A DNA stretch of 64,000 bases from Ferribacterium limneticum (GCF_020510585.1 NZ_CP075190.1:186001-250000), one strand, 5' to 3'; shown: positions 44,747-54,177, numbered from the stretch's first letter. Numbers and translations are program-made. The notes: generated by a model from the letters alone, not told the origin.

Positions 44747-45937
44747 ATGGCTCAGCTGATTCTGCTTCCGGGCAAGGAACGTTCGGCGTTCAAGCATCAC
44801 CCCTGGTTGTTCGCCGGTTCGGTCGGCCGTCTTGAGGGCCGGGCGCGGCCGGGTGATACGGTTGAAGTGCTGGCCGACAACCTGCGTCCGCTCGGGCGGG
44901 CTGCCTACAGCCCGAAGTCGCAGATCCGCGCGCGCTTCTGGACTTTCGATGCCGAAGAATCCATCGACGACGCCTTTTTCAAGCGGCGCATCGCGGCGGC
45001 CGTGGCGCTCCGTCAATCGCTGCCGGAACTGCGCGGCCAGCAGGGCCTGCGCCTGATCCATGCCGAATCCGACGGTCTGCCCGGTGTCATCGCCGACCAG
45101 TATGGCGATACGGTCGTCGTCCAGCTGACCTCGGCAGGGGCCGATAAATGGCGTAATGCCATCGTCGCCGGGCTGGTCAAGGCGACCGGCTGTGCCCGCG
45201 TTTATGAACGCTCCGATTCCGATGTCCGTGGTCTCGAAGGGCTTGGCCCGACGACTGGCTGGTTGCACGGCGAGGCGCCGAAGACGCCGTTGTCCATTGA
45301 CGAAAACGGCGTTCGTCTGGCGATTGATATCGCCGGTGGCCACAAGACCGGTTTCTATCTCGATCAGCGCGAGAACCGCGCCTTGCTCGGCCAGTTGTCG
45401 GCTGGCAAGGACGTGCTGAATTGCTTCTGCTACACCGGCGGCTTTTCGCTGCAGGCGCTGGCGGGTGGCGCCAAGAGCGTGCTGTCCATCGATTCCTCCG
45501 GCCCGGCGCTGGCCCAGGCTCAGGCCAATCTGGCACTCAATCCGAAATTGCCGGCCGACCGCGCGCAGTGGCAGGAGGCCGATGTTTTTCAGGCGCTGCG
45601 CGATTTCCGCAAGGCCGGAAAATTGTTCGACCTGATCGTCCTCGACCCGCCCAAGTTCGCACCATCCGCGGCCCATGCCGACCGGGCGGCCAAGGCCTAC
45701 AAGGACATCAATATTCTGGGCTGCCGGCTGCTCAAGCCGGGCGGTCTGTTGATGACTTATTCGTGCTCCGGTGGCGTCGGGCTGGAGATGTTCCAGAAAA
45801 TCATCGCCGACTCGGCGCTCGATGCCGGACGCAGTGCGCGCATAGTTCGTCGTCTGGCCGGCGCGGCCGATCATCCGGTGGCGTTGAACTTTCCCGAGGG
45901 CGAGTATCTCAAAGGCCTGCTGGTGCAGGTTGACTGA
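44747..45937 (+). CDS. rlmI: 23S rRNA (cytosine1962-C5)-methyltransferase
   Basis: 396 residues from ATG 44747, the same length as E. coli RlmI. The frame is open upstream, but that part overlaps the terminator. The N-terminal PUA domain (MAQLILLPGKERSAFKHHPWLFAGSV) is followed by an EEHEF-like insert and the Rossmann methyltransferase domain. VLNCFCYTGGFSLQALAGGAKSVLSIDSS holds the SAM site, DLIVLDPPKFAPS is motif IV, and YSCSGGV has the catalytic Cys. Modifies C1962 of 23S rRNA. Confidence 0.93.
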   Translation: MAQLILLPGKERSAFKHHPWLFAGSVGRLEGRARPGDTVEVLADNLRPLGRAAYSPKSQIRARFWTFDAEESIDDAFFKRRIAAAVALRQSLPELRGQQGLRLIHAESDGLPGVIADQYGDTVVVQLTSAGADKWRNAIVAGLVKATGCARVYERSDSDVRGLEGLGPTTGWLHGEAPKTPLSIDENGVRLAIDIAGGHKTGFYLDQRENRALLGQLSAGKDVLNCFCYTGGFSLQALAGGAKSVLSIDSSGPALAQAQANLALNPKLPADRAQWQEADVFQALRDFRKAGKLFDLIVLDPPKFAPSAAHADRAAKAYKDINILGCRLLKPGGLLMTYSCSGGVGLEMFQKIIADSALDAGRSARIVRRLAGAADHPVALNFPEGEYLKGLLVQVD

Positions 45938-45987
45938 GCCAGCGCTATTGCCATCTGGATGTAATGCAGCCCTGATAAACTGAATAG

Positions 45988-46269
45988 ATGCTTCATCTGC
46001 GCCGTCTCCTTCTCGTTGTCGTGCTCTTCTTCGCCCAACTGGCGACGGGGGCGCACGCCGTCGAGCATGCGGCAAGCAACGATGATGGCTTGCCGACCCA
46101 TGTCTGCCAGCTTTGTCTGGCGGCGCATGATCTCGGCGCAGCCTTGCCAGCACTCGCCGCATTGCCGCCCGTGCTCGCTGTTCAGCTTGTTCCGGAGTCG
46201 TTCTCGGCCCATGGCCGCAGCGCTTTCCCTGCGCCCATCGCAACCCAGCAGGGGCCGCCACTTTTCTGA
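45988..46269 (+). CDS. Small secreted CxxC protein of the zinc locus
   Basis: 93 residues. A signal peptide (MLHLRRLLLVVVLFFAQLATGAHA) is followed by a short mature part with HVCQLCLAAHDLG. The Cys-x2-Cys and nearby His suggest metal binding, as in DUF2946-type proteins, though the match is loose. The stop (46267-46269) lies inside the tail of repeat copy 13. It is the first gene before an outer-membrane protein and the zinc ABC genes. A role in metal handling is inferred from position and the CxxC. Confidence 0.6.
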   Translation: MLHLRRLLLVVVLFFAQLATGAHAVEHAASNDDGLPTHVCQLCLAAHDLGAALPALAALPPVLAVQLVPESFSAHGRSAFPAPIATQQGPPLF

Positions 46270-46298
46270 AATTGCCCGTTATTTCCGGTTGACCGCGG
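46264..46298 (-). repeat. Dispersed 35-bp repeat, copy 13 (across a gene end)
   Basis: Minus strand: CCGCGGTCAACCGGAAA, TAAC, GGGC, AATTTCAGAA. Exact core. It supplies the stop codon of the CxxC protein. Confidence 0.85.
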
Positions 46299-46343
46299 GA
46301 TTCCCGCGCTCGGCCGCTTGCTACGCAATTTCAGGAAAATCAC

Positions 46344-47696
46344 ATGCAAAAGTCTTTTGCCATGGCGGCCTTGCTGGCCGCCTCGTGCGGCGCGCAAGCC
46401 GCATCCGATGCCGATCTGGCAGCCATTCGCGCCCAGATCGACGAGATGAAAAAAACCTACGAACAACGCATTGCGGCGCTCGAACAGAAGCTGGTTCAGG
46501 CTGAATCTCAGGCCAGCTCGCAAGCCAAATCCGAGAAATCGGCACCGGCGCCAGCGCCGGCAGAAAGTCGCCAGTCGGTGGCAACCGCCAACGCCTTCAA
46601 TCCGGAAGTTTCGCTCATTCTCCAGGGCCAGTACCGCAACGCCAAGAACGTTCCGGGGCGCGGCATTACCGGGTTTGTGCCGGGCGGCGAAGGGCTCAAC
46701 GCGCGCGGCTTTTCGGTCGATGAAACGGAGCTGGTGCTGGCCGCCAATATCGATCCCTACTGGCGCGGCCAGGTCATCGTGGCGATGGCTGACGGTCAGG
46801 CCAATATCGAGGAGGCGTGGTTCCAGTCGCTGGCCATCGGCCAGGGCGTCGGCCTGAAAGCCGGTCGTTTCCGTTCCGGCATCGGTTACCTCAATGAGCA
46901 ACACCCGCACATGTGGGATTTTGCCGATGCACCGCTGATGTATCAGGCGATGTTCGGCGAGGATGCGAGCTATGTGCAGGATGGCGTGCAGCTCAAGTGG
47001 CTGGCGCCGACCTCGTTGTTTGTTGAAGTGGGCGCCGAAGTCGGGCGAGGCGCCAATTTTCCGGGGACTGACCGGAACAACAACGGAACTGGCGGTGGTG
47101 CGCTGCACGTGCATGTCGGCGACGATGTCGGCGTCGCCAATAGTTGGCGGGCCGGCGCATCGTGGTTGAAAACGCGGGCCAGCGAGCGGAGTTCGGATTT
47201 CGTCGATATCAGCGGGGCGACGGCGCAGGGTGCTTTTGCCGGCGATTCGACGACCTGGCTGGCTGATTTCGTCTGGAAATGGGCGCCGAACGGCAACTCG
47301 GCGCATCAGAACTTCAAGTTCCAGAGCGAGTATTTTGTCCGCGAAGAGAAGGGCGGGCTGAGTTGTGTCGGTGCGTGCGTCGACAGCAGCTACAAAACCA
47401 ACCAGTCCGGCTGGTATGCCCAGGGCGTCTATCAATTCACCCCGCAATGGCGGGCCGGCCTGCGCTACGAGCAACTCGACAGCGGGACGCGCGATTTCGG
47501 CGTTAACGCGGCCAATCTGGTCGTCGATAGCTACCGGCCGAAAAAGGCGTCGGCGATGGTCGATTACAGCTGGAGCGAGTTCTCGCGCGTTCGTCTGCAG
47601 GTTGCGCAGGACAAGTCGATGTTCGGCATCACCGACAATCAGCTGACCTTGCAATACGTCATGAGCCTGGGCGCCCACGGCGCCCACAAGTTCTAG
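46344..47696 (+). CDS. Outer-membrane protein linked to zinc uptake
   Basis: 450 residues. Signal peptide 1-19 (MQKSFAMAALLAASCGAQA). A coiled coil at about 25-60 (AAIRAQIDEMKKTYEQRIAALEQKL) and a Pro/Ala/Ser linker lead into a beta-barrel domain. Alternating-strand blocks such as SLILQGQYRNAKN, RGFSVDETELVLAANIDPYWRGQVIVAMA and the terminal FGITDNQLTLQYVMSLGAHGAHKF (ending in Phe) fit an outer-membrane barrel. The family occurs before zinc ABC transporters. It probably lets zinc or a zinc complex enter the periplasm, but this is by position. Confidence 0.72.
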   Translation: MQKSFAMAALLAASCGAQAASDADLAAIRAQIDEMKKTYEQRIAALEQKLVQAESQASSQAKSEKSAPAPAPAESRQSVATANAFNPEVSLILQGQYRNAKNVPGRGITGFVPGGEGLNARGFSVDETELVLAANIDPYWRGQVIVAMADGQANIEEAWFQSLAIGQGVGLKAGRFRSGIGYLNEQHPHMWDFADAPLMYQAMFGEDASYVQDGVQLKWLAPTSLFVEVGAEVGRGANFPGTDRNNNGTGGGALHVHVGDDVGVANSWRAGASWLKTRASERSSDFVDISGATAQGAFAGDSTTWLADFVWKWAPNGNSAHQNFKFQSEYFVREEKGGLSCVGACVDSSYKTNQSGWYAQGVYQFTPQWRAGLRYEQLDSGTRDFGVNAANLVVDSYRPKKASAMVDYSWSEFSRVRLQVAQDKSMFGITDNQLTLQYVMSLGAHGAHKF

Positions 47697-47705
47697 GAGC
47701 CGACC

Positions 47706-48602
47706 ATGAAACATTTCATTTTTGCCTGTTTTTTCGGGTTGACCGTGGGAACCGCCCAGGCTGACCTCAAAATCTTCGCCACCGTGCCGGAATGGGGCGC
47801 GTTGGCGCAGGAAATCGGGGGCAGCAAGGTCAAGGTCTACACTGCGACCACCGCCTTCCAGGACCCGCACCGCATCGAGGCCAAGCCGTCGCTGCTGGCG
47901 CAGGCGCGGCAAGCCAATCTGGTCATCGCGGCCGGGGCCGATCTGGAAATCGGCTGGTTGCCACTGGTCCTGCGCGACTCCGGAAATTCAGGTATCCAGA
48001 CCGGTCATCCGGGGTATTTCGAGGCGGCCAACTTCGTCAATCGCCTTGAAGTCCCGGCGACCCTCGACCGCGCCCACGGCGACGTCCACGCCGCCGGCAA
48101 TCCGCACACCCACCTCGATCCGCGCAATGTGTTGAAAGTCGGTGAGGCGCTGACGGCGCGCATGGCCGAACTCGATGCGCCCAATGCCGCCGCCTATCAG
48201 GCCAGCTACCAGGCCTTCGCCGGCAAATGGCAGGTGGCGATGGCGCGCTGGCAGAAAGAGGCGGCTTCGCTCAAGGGGGTGCCGGTGCTCGTTCACCACG
48301 CCTCCTTCGTTTACTTGCTCAACTGGCTGGGCATGAAGGAAGTCGGCACGCTCGAGCCGAAGCCGGGTATCGAGCCGACCAGCGGCCATCTGACTGGCCT
48401 GCTGGCCCGCCAGCAGAGCGCACCGGCCAAAATGGTCCTGCGCGCCGCCTACCAGCAGGAAGGGCCGAGTCAGTGGATCGCCGGAAAGACCGGCATCCCA
48501 GCCGTTCTGCTGCCCTACACGGTCGGCGGGACGCCGGAGGCGAAGGACTTGTTCGGGCTGTTTGACGATACCGTTCAACGCCTGTTGAAAGCCTTGCGGT
48601 GA
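47706..48602 (+). CDS. znuA: Zinc/metal ABC transporter substrate-binding protein
   Basis: 298 residues of the cluster A-I binding proteins. Signal peptide MKHFIFACFFGLTVGTAQA, largely encoded by repeat copy 14 on the opposite strand. Metal-ligand His residues are in QDPHRIEAKPS near 57, NPHTHLDPRNV near 132, and VLVHHASF near 199, with a closing Asp/Glu in the C-terminal part. The usual His-rich loop is minimal (RAHGDVHAAGN). With the ATPase and permease downstream it forms a Zn(II) importer, although Mn cannot be excluded. Confidence 0.88.
   Translation: MKHFIFACFFGLTVGTAQADLKIFATVPEWGALAQEIGGSKVKVYTATTAFQDPHRIEAKPSLLAQARQANLVIAAGADLEIGWLPLVLRDSGNSGIQTGHPGYFEAANFVNRLEVPATLDRAHGDVHAAGNPHTHLDPRNVLKVGEALTARMAELDAPNAAAYQASYQAFAGKWQVAMARWQKEAASLKGVPVLVHHASFVYLLNWLGMKEVGTLEPKPGIEPTSGHLTGLLARQQSAPAKMVLRAAYQQEGPSQWIAGKTGIPAVLLPYTVGGTPEAKDLFGLFDDTVQRLLKALR
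47714..47748 (-). repeat. Dispersed 35-bp repeat, copy 14 (inside the znuA signal peptide)
   Basis: Minus strand: CCACGGTCAACCCGAAA, AAAC, AGGC, AAAAATGAAA. One core mismatch. Read on the gene strand it encodes most of the hydrophobic signal sequence. Confidence 0.85.
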
Positions 48603-49177
48603 GCAGTCTTTTCCGCACTGAGCAGTTGGTCGTCGGCTGGCAGCAGCCGGCGACGCAGCCGCTCGATTTGACCATTGCGGCCGGCGAAATCGTCGGCCTG
48701 ACCGGCCCCAACGGTGTCGGCAAAAGCACGCTGCTGGCCGCCTTTGCCGGCCGGGCCAAGGTGTTTTCCGGGCGCGTCGAGCAGCGCCCCGGCCTCCGCC
48801 TGGCCTTGCAGCGGCAGGACGTGCCGCCGGTCGTCGGCATGCCCCTGTCCGGCCGCGAATTGCTGACGCTGACCGGCGCCCGTGCCGAAGGTCTGCCCTC
48901 CTGGCTGGCTGATCGCCTCGACATCCGCCTCGACAAACTGTCCGGCGGCCAACGCCACTACCTGACGTTGTGGGCCATTCTGCAGGCGCCGGCCGATCTG
49001 GTGCTGCTCGACGAGCCGACCAACAACCTCGATGTCGCCGGCGTCGCCCATCTGACTGAACACCTGCGCGACCGGGCGGCGGCTGGCGCCGGCATTCTCG
49101 TCGTCAGCCATGACACGGCCTTCGTCGACGCCGTTTGCGACCGCGTGATCGCATTGAGGGGTCACGATGTCATCTGA
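48599..49177 (+). CDS. znuC: Zinc/metal ABC transporter ATP-binding protein
   Basis: 192 residues from GTG 48599, overlapping znuA by 4 bp. Walker A GPNGVGKSTLL near 41, signature LSGGQRHYLTL near 117, Walker B DLVLLDEPTNNLD near 137, and the switch His in VSHDTAF. The domain is shorter than most ZnuC (about 250), lacking the C-terminal extension, so it is a minimal ATPase. The permease start lies inside its 3' end. Confidence 0.88.
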   Translation: MSSLFRTEQLVVGWQQPATQPLDLTIAAGEIVGLTGPNGVGKSTLLAAFAGRAKVFSGRVEQRPGLRLALQRQDVPPVVGMPLSGRELLTLTGARAEGLPSWLADRLDIRLDKLSGGQRHYLTLWAILQAPADLVLLDEPTNNLDVAGVAHLTEHLRDRAAAGAGILVVSHDTAFVDAVCDRVIALRGHDVI

Positions 49178-49931
49178 ACTTTTCCTGATTCCTTTCCTGA
49201 CCGGTTTGGCCTGCGCCATCGTCCTGCCTGTGCTCGGCTGCTACCTGCGTCTGCGCGACGAATGGCTGGCCGCGCTGGCCTATTCGCATGTCGCTGCGGC
49301 CGGGGCATTGCTCGCCCTGGTCGCCGGCATGGCGCCGGTGCTCGGCGGGCTGGCGACGGCGGCGCTGGCTGGGGCCGGTCGCCGCCTGTTTGCCCGGCGC
49401 CTGTCCGGTGGCGCCGGCGATGCGCTGTTGCTGCTCGGCGGCTGGTCCGCCGCCGTGCTGCTCGCCGCCAACGCGCCGATGGCCGAACGTCTTGGTCATG
49501 CCCTGTTCGACGGCCAGCTCTATTTTGCCGGCAGCGAGCAGCTGTGGCCGGTCGCCATCGGCGGCGTTGTCGCCTTGCTCGCCCTGCGCGTCTGGTCGCC
49601 CCGCTTGTTGCTGGCCCGCGTTTACCCCGATCTCTTTCGCTTGCGCGGCCTGCCGGCCTGGCCGACCCAGGTCGGCTTCGATCTGATGGCGGCGCTCAGC
49701 CTGGCCATGGCGACGATGAGTCTCGGCGTCATGGGGGCTTTTGCGCTGGTCTTCATCCCGCCGTGGCTGGCCTTCCGGCGCGCTGCCAACTGGCGCTCCG
49801 GCCTGCGCTGGGCCTTGGCTATCGGCGTTGTGGCCTATGTCGCGGCGTTTGCGCTGGCGCTCGGGCTGGATCAGCCATTCGGGCCGGTCCTGGCGCTCCT
49901 CCTGGTACTAGTAGGCTTGCTCGTTGCATGA
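49167..49931 (+). CDS. znuB: Zinc/metal ABC transporter permease
   Basis: 254 residues with about seven hydrophobic segments, ABC-3 family. LTGLACAIVLPVLGCYLRLRDEWLAALAYSHVAAAGALLALVAG at the start matches the usual VGCYVVLRRMAFLGDALSHA-type region. The ATPase-contact loop near 175-190 is present. It overlaps znuC by 11 bp, giving coupled translation. The unit CxxC protein-porin-znuA-znuC-znuB is complete in this window. I could not find a clear Zur operator before it. Confidence 0.85.
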   Translation: MSSELFLIPFLTGLACAIVLPVLGCYLRLRDEWLAALAYSHVAAAGALLALVAGMAPVLGGLATAALAGAGRRLFARRLSGGAGDALLLLGGWSAAVLLAANAPMAERLGHALFDGQLYFAGSEQLWPVAIGGVVALLALRVWSPRLLLARVYPDLFRLRGLPAWPTQVGFDLMAALSLAMATMSLGVMGAFALVFIPPWLAFRRAANWRSGLRWALAIGVVAYVAAFALALGLDQPFGPVLALLLVLVGLLVA

Positions 49932-49976
49932 AGTCCGAGGGCATGCTAAAACTACTGTCCCGCATGCGGAGTTGTC

Positions 49977-51281
49977 ATGGTTTTTTCCTTTTTCAAGAAG
50001 CAGGACCAGAAGATGCCCGAAAGGCCGGCCGCCCGTCCGCGTGCACCGGACATGCTGCCAGAGGCCAAGGTGCCGGTAGCACCGGCCGAGGATCAAGCCA
50101 AGCCGTTGCCCGAGCCGCTGCCGGATCTGGAATTTACCCCCGGTAAACCGACCAAACCGCAGCCCGCGCCGGCCGCCCGCAAGCCTGAAGGGAAACCAGC
50201 GGCAGCCCAGCAGCCTGCGGCCGTCGATTCGGACTTCAGCATCGACGATTTCGACAGCGACGACTTCACCGAATCCAGCGTCATGGGCATCGACGTCAAT
50301 CACGACGACGACCCGCTGCAAGCCTGCGTCGAACAGGTTGTCGTCCTCTATGCCAACGGTCAGGATGGCGCCGCGCGCTCGCTGCTCGAGACCTTTGTCC
50401 GCTCCTACCACGGCCGGGAAGGCCGGCGTTTCTGGCTCCTGCTGTTCGATCTGTTGCAGGCGACCGGCGAGCGGGCCGCTTTTGAAAAACTCGGCGCTGA
50501 TTACGCCGAGGCCTGCGAAATGTCGCCACCCACCTGGTCGTCGGAGTCGCCAACCGCCAAGCAGGCCGCCGGTGCAGTCGGTCCGCGCAAGATATTTCTG
50601 CAGGGCGTGTTGACTGCGGAAGGCGCCTTGCCGGTCAGCGAGTTGGCCAAGCTGATCGAACAAAAAGCGCAGGTCACCGTCGATTGCACCAAGCTGATCG
50701 GTTGCGACGACGAGGTGGCCGGGCAACTGGCCGATCTGCTGAGCCGGGCCAGAAAGACCAGGCTGGCGGTAACGCTGATCGGTACTGATGTTTTTATCGA
50801 CCGCTTGAATAGCCGCATGGTTGCTGGCGATATCGCCCACGAGCCGTCCTGGCGCCTGTTGCTGGAGCTGCTGCAGCGGCACGGTACCCAGGATGCGTTC
50901 GAAGAGCGAGCCGTCGATTACGCCGTGACTTTCGAGCTGTCGCCCCCGTCGTGGGAGCCGCGCGTGGCTGTCGCGACCCCCGCTGATTCCGCTGCTACGG
51001 CTCGTCCGGCCGATGACGCGCATTATTTGTCTGGTGAGCTCAAGGGTTGCCGCTTTGACGAGTTGGTGGCGGTCATCGAGGGGACCGAACAGCCGATTCT
51101 CGACTTTTCCGGCGTGCGCCGGCTCGATTTCGTTTCCGCCGGGCAACTGGTCAATCGTCTGGCGCCGTACAAGGCGGCGGGGCGCGATATCGTCATTCGC
51201 AGCCCGAATCATCTGGTCGCCGAGCTGATGGCCGTGGTCGGCCTCAACAAGCAGGCGCGCATTCTCGTTCCCAAGTCTTAA
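49977..51281 (+). CDS. Duplicated helical-plus-STAS-like protein
   Basis: 434 residues, soluble. A Pro/Ala-rich disordered start (about 1-95) leads to an internal duplication. [20 protein letters not shown] followed by [14 protein letters not shown] (residues 153-186) and [20 protein letters not shown] followed by [15 protein letters not shown] (292-326) are clearly related. Each is followed by a STAS-like domain: [22 protein letters not shown] near 210, and [20 protein letters not shown] with [22 protein letters not shown] near 350-395. STAS domains often scaffold signalling proteins. Function is unknown. It sits directly before hslV, 10 bp away. Confidence 0.75.
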   Translation: MVFSFFKKQDQKMPERPAARPRAPDMLPEAKVPVAPAEDQAKPLPEPLPDLEFTPGKPTKPQPAPAARKPEGKPAAAQQPAAVDSDFSIDDFDSDDFTESSVMGIDVNHDDDPLQACVEQVVVLYANGQDGAARSLLETFVRSYHGREGRRFWLLLFDLLQATGERAAFEKLGADYAEACEMSPPTWSSESPTAKQAAGAVGPRKIFLQGVLTAEGALPVSELAKLIEQKAQVTVDCTKLIGCDDEVAGQLADLLSRARKTRLAVTLIGTDVFIDRLNSRMVAGDIAHEPSWRLLLELLQRHGTQDAFEERAVDYAVTFELSPPSWEPRVAVATPADSAATARPADDAHYLSGELKGCRFDELVAVIEGTEQPILDFSGVRRLDFVSAGQLVNRLAPYKAAGRDIVIRSPNHLVAELMAVVGLNKQARILVPKS

Positions 51282-51291
51282 GGGTCAAATC

Positions 51292-51828
51292 ATGGAGCAA
51301 TATCACGGCACGACTATCCTGTCGGTGCGCCGGGGCAATTCGGTCGCCATGGCCGGTGATGGCCAGGTCACGCTCGGCAACATCGTCATCAAGGCCACGG
51401 CGAAAAAGGTTCGCCGACTGTACAACGGGCGCATCCTGGCCGGCTTCGCCGGCGGTACGGCCGATGCTTTCACGCTATTCGAGCGCTTCGAGGCCAAGCT
51501 GGAAAAACATCAGGGCAACCTGCTGCGGTCGGCTGTCGAGCTGGCCAAGGACTGGCGTTCGGATCGTGCCCTGCGCCGGCTGGAAGCGATGCTTTCCGTC
51601 GCCGACCGTGAAGTGTCGCTGATCATCACCGGCAACGGTGACGTGCTGGAGCCGGAGCAGGGCATTGTCGCCATCGGTTCCGGTGGTTCCTATGCGCAGA
51701 GCGCAGCACGGGCGCTGCTGGAAAATACCGATTTGGCGCCGCGCGAGATCGTCACCAAGTCGCTGGAGATCGCCGGTGACATCTGCATCTACACCAACCG
51801 TAATTTCACGATCGAGGTGCTGGAATGA
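51292..51828 (+). CDS. hslV: ATP-dependent protease HslV (ClpQ), proteolytic subunit
   Basis: 178 residues. The HslVU complex degrades unfolded and regulatory proteins. The N-terminus [30 protein letters not shown] shows a short propeptide before the catalytic Thr (TT at 7-8), a form common in betaproteobacteria. [37 protein letters not shown] follows. It overlaps hslU by 4 bp and is preceded by the STAS-like gene by 10 bp. Confidence 0.95.
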   Translation: MEQYHGTTILSVRRGNSVAMAGDGQVTLGNIVIKATAKKVRRLYNGRILAGFAGGTADAFTLFERFEAKLEKHQGNLLRSAVELAKDWRSDRALRRLEAMLSVADREVSLIITGNGDVLEPEQGIVAIGSGGSYAQSAARALLENTDLAPREIVTKSLEIAGDICIYTNRNFTIEVLE

Positions 51829-53165
51829 CGGCCATGACTCCGCAAGAAATCGTTTCCGAACTCGACAAGCACATCGTCGGGCAGAAGAACGCCAAGAAGG
51901 CGGTCGCTATCGCGCTGCGCAATCGCTGGCGGCGGTCGCAGGTGGCCGAGCCGTTGCGTCAGGAAATCACGCCGAAGAACATCCTGATGATCGGGCCGAC
52001 CGGTGTCGGCAAGACCGAAATCGCCCGCCGTCTGGCCCGCCTGGCCAACGCGCCCTTCATCAAGATCGAAGCGACCAAGTTCACCGAGGTCGGCTACGTC
52101 GGCCGTGACGTAGAGACGATCATCCGCGACCTGGTCGAAATGGCCATCAAGTCGCACCGCGAACGGGCCATGAAGACCATGCGCGCCCGGGCAGAAGATG
52201 CGGCTGAGGAGCGCATCCTCGACGTGCTGCTGCCAACGGCGCGCGGCCCCAACTTTTTTGCCGAGAATTCCGAGTCGACCGCAGCGGAGAACACGACCCG
52301 CCAGAAATTCCGCAAGAAGCTGCGCGAAGGCGAGCTCGACGACAAGGAAATCGACATCGAAGTCGCCGCCCCGGGCATGCAGGCCGAAATCTTCGCGCCG
52401 CCCGGCATGGAAGAGCTGACCCAGCAGATTCAGGGCATGTTCCAGAGCGTTGGCGGCGGCAAGAAGAAATCGCGCAAGTTGCCGATCAAGGAGGCGCTCA
52501 AGCTGCTCACCGACGAGGAGGCAGCCAAGCTGGTCAACGACGAGGACGTCAAACTGGAGGCCGTGAAGGCCGTCGAGCAGAACGGCATCGTCTTCCTCGA
52601 TGAGCTCGACAAGATCGCCAGCCGTTCCGAAATGCAGGGCGCCGACGTTTCGCGTCAGGGCGTCCAGCGCGATCTGCTGCCGCTGGTTGAGGGCACGACC
52701 GTGTCGACCAAGTACGGCATGATCAAGACCGATCACATTCTGTTCATAGCCTCGGGCGCCTTCCATCTGTCCAAGCCGTCCGATCTGATTCCCGAGTTGC
52801 AGGGCCGTTTCCCGATCCGCGTCGAACTCGATTCGCTGTCGGTGGCCGATTTCGAATGCATCCTGACCCAGACCGACGCGTGCCTGACCAAGCAATATCA
52901 GGCGCTGCTGGAAACCGAGGGCGTCCAGATCGAGTTCGCCGACGACGGTATCCGCCGGATGGCCGAAATCGCCTTTCAGGTGAATGAGCGGACCGAGAAT
53001 ATCGGCGCCCGCCGCCTGCATACGGTGATGGAAAAACTGCTCGAAGAAGTCTCGTTCGACGCCGGCAAGGTTGGCTTGGACAAGGTGCTGGTCAATGCTG
53101 CCTACGTCAACGAGAAGCTCGGCGAAGTCGCCGCCGACGAAGATCTGTCACGCTACGTGCTCTGA
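51825..53165 (+). CDS. hslU: ATP-dependent protease HslU (ClpY), ATPase subunit
   Basis: 446 residues. AAA+ unfoldase partner of Hsl[34 protein letters not shown] is the usual start, [15 protein letters not shown] is Walker A near 59, and [14 protein letters not shown] is Walker B near 252. The I-domain region (about 110-230) is inserted between them. The C-terminal EDLSRYVL inserts into HslV pockets. An inner ATG at 51834 is also possible. A hairpin follows the stop. Confidence 0.96.
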   Translation: MTAMTPQEIVSELDKHIVGQKNAKKAVAIALRNRWRRSQVAEPLRQEITPKNILMIGPTGVGKTEIARRLARLANAPFIKIEATKFTEVGYVGRDVETIIRDLVEMAIKSHRERAMKTMRARAEDAAEERILDVLLPTARGPNFFAENSESTAAENTTRQKFRKKLREGELDDKEIDIEVAAPGMQAEIFAPPGMEELTQQIQGMFQSVGGGKKKSRKLPIKEALKLLTDEEAAKLVNDEDVKLEAVKAVEQNGIVFLDELDKIASRSEMQGADVSRQGVQRDLLPLVEGTTVSTKYGMIKTDHILFIASGAFHLSKPSDLIPELQGRFPIRVELDSLSVADFECILTQTDACLTKQYQALLETEGVQIEFADDGIRRMAEIAFQVNERTENIGARRLHTVMEKLLEEVSFDAGKVGLDKVLVNAAYVNEKLGEVAADEDLSRYVL

Positions 53166-53185
53166 CCTCTAGGGGTAATCCCGGC

Positions 53186-53212
53186 TGTGCGGACGCCTCT
53201 GGCGTCCGCACA
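53186..53212 (+). terminator. Strong hairpin after hslU
   Basis: A 12-bp perfect stem (TGTGCGGACGCC / GGCGTCCGCACA, loop TCT) but without a T tract. It may end hslVU transcripts or protect their 3' ends. Confidence 0.5.
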
Positions 53213-53249
53213 ATCCTAGTTGTCGCCCATCCCATTTGAGGCCTTCCGT

Positions 53250-54137
53250 TTGGACGAGCAAAGCCTGAGTTTCCGTCTGCTGGTCATTCTCTTCCCCATT
53301 TTCGGGATCGTTGCGGCCGGTTATTTTTATGGCCGCAAGCACAAGCCGGAAATGGCGGTGGCCAACCGGCTGAACATGGATATTTTCATCCCGGCCCTGG
53401 TTTTCGCGGCAATGGCCGGCAAGTCCTTCGAACTTGCGGCCTACGCGCCGCTGGCTCTCGGCGGCTTTCTCGTTCTGGCGACCTGCGGCCTGCTCGCCTG
53501 GCCGATTGCCCGGCTGTTCGGCATCCAGCCGAAAACGCTGGTGCCACCGATGCTCTTCAACAACTCCGGCAACATCGGCCTGCCGCTCGCCGTGCTGGCC
53601 TGGGGCGAAGCGGCGCTGCCGGCGGCGGTGATCCTGTTCATGGTCGAAAACACACTGCATTTTTCGTTTGGCGCCCGCTTGCTTGATCCGACCACGCGCA
53701 TCCTGACGCTGTGGCGCATCCCTGTCGTGTTTGCCGCCATCGCCGGGCTGGCCGTGGCCTTGATCAAGATTCCCATCTGGACGCCGCTGGTCATCGCCAT
53801 CAAGATGCTCGGCGACGTTTCGGTGCCGCTGCTGCTCTTTTCGCTCGGCGTGCGCATGACTGATGTGTCGTTCAGCGAATGGAAAGTGGCGGTCGGCAGC
53901 GCCGTACTTAGGCCGGTGGCCGGCATGCTGATCGCCGCCGGCGTCATTCAGCTACTCGGCCTGCAGGGCCGGGATGCGGCGATGCTGTTTGTTTTTGGTG
54001 CATTGCCCCCGGCCGTGCTCAACTTTTTGTTCGCCGAGCGCTACAAGCAGGAACCGGAGCGTGTGGCGTCTATCGTGCTGATCGGCAACTTGGCAGCGCT
54101 GCTTTTCCTGCCGTTGGCGCTCGCTTACGTACTTTAA
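53250..54137 (+). CDS. AEC-family transporter (auxin efflux carrier-like)
   Basis: 295 residues from TTG 53250, behind GAGG; TTG 53220 is an alternative 10 codons upstream. About ten membrane helices with the typical crossover at NNSGNIGLPLAVLAWGE (residues near 105-121). FGALPPAVLNFLFAERY near 258 is the mirrored C-terminal motif. Members export or import small organic acids or amino acids, and the substrate cannot be named here. The stop TAA (54135-54137) lies within repeat copy 15. Confidence 0.85.
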   Translation: MDEQSLSFRLLVILFPIFGIVAAGYFYGRKHKPEMAVANRLNMDIFIPALVFAAMAGKSFELAAYAPLALGGFLVLATCGLLAWPIARLFGIQPKTLVPPMLFNNSGNIGLPLAVLAWGEAALPAAVILFMVENTLHFSFGARLLDPTTRILTLWRIPVVFAAIAGLAVALIKIPIWTPLVIAIKMLGDVSVPLLLFSLGVRMTDVSFSEWKVAVGSAVLRPVAGMLIAAGVIQLLGLQGRDAAMLFVFGALPPAVLNFLFAERYKQEPERVASIVLIGNLAALLFLPLALAYVL

Positions 54138-54166
54138 ATTTGGCCGTTTTTTCCGGTTGACCGTAA
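54132..54166 (-). repeat. Dispersed 35-bp repeat, copy 15 (across a gene end)
   Basis: Minus strand: TTACGGTCAACCGGAAA, AAAC, GGCC, AAATTTAAAG. Exact core. It sits between the convergent AEC and S4 genes and provides the AEC stop codon. Confidence 0.88.
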
Positions 54167-54177
54167 GACTCGCCGAT

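Noticed and set aside
45938..45987. Zur-type operator before the zinc locus
   Set aside because: No palindrome close enough to a known Zur box was found.
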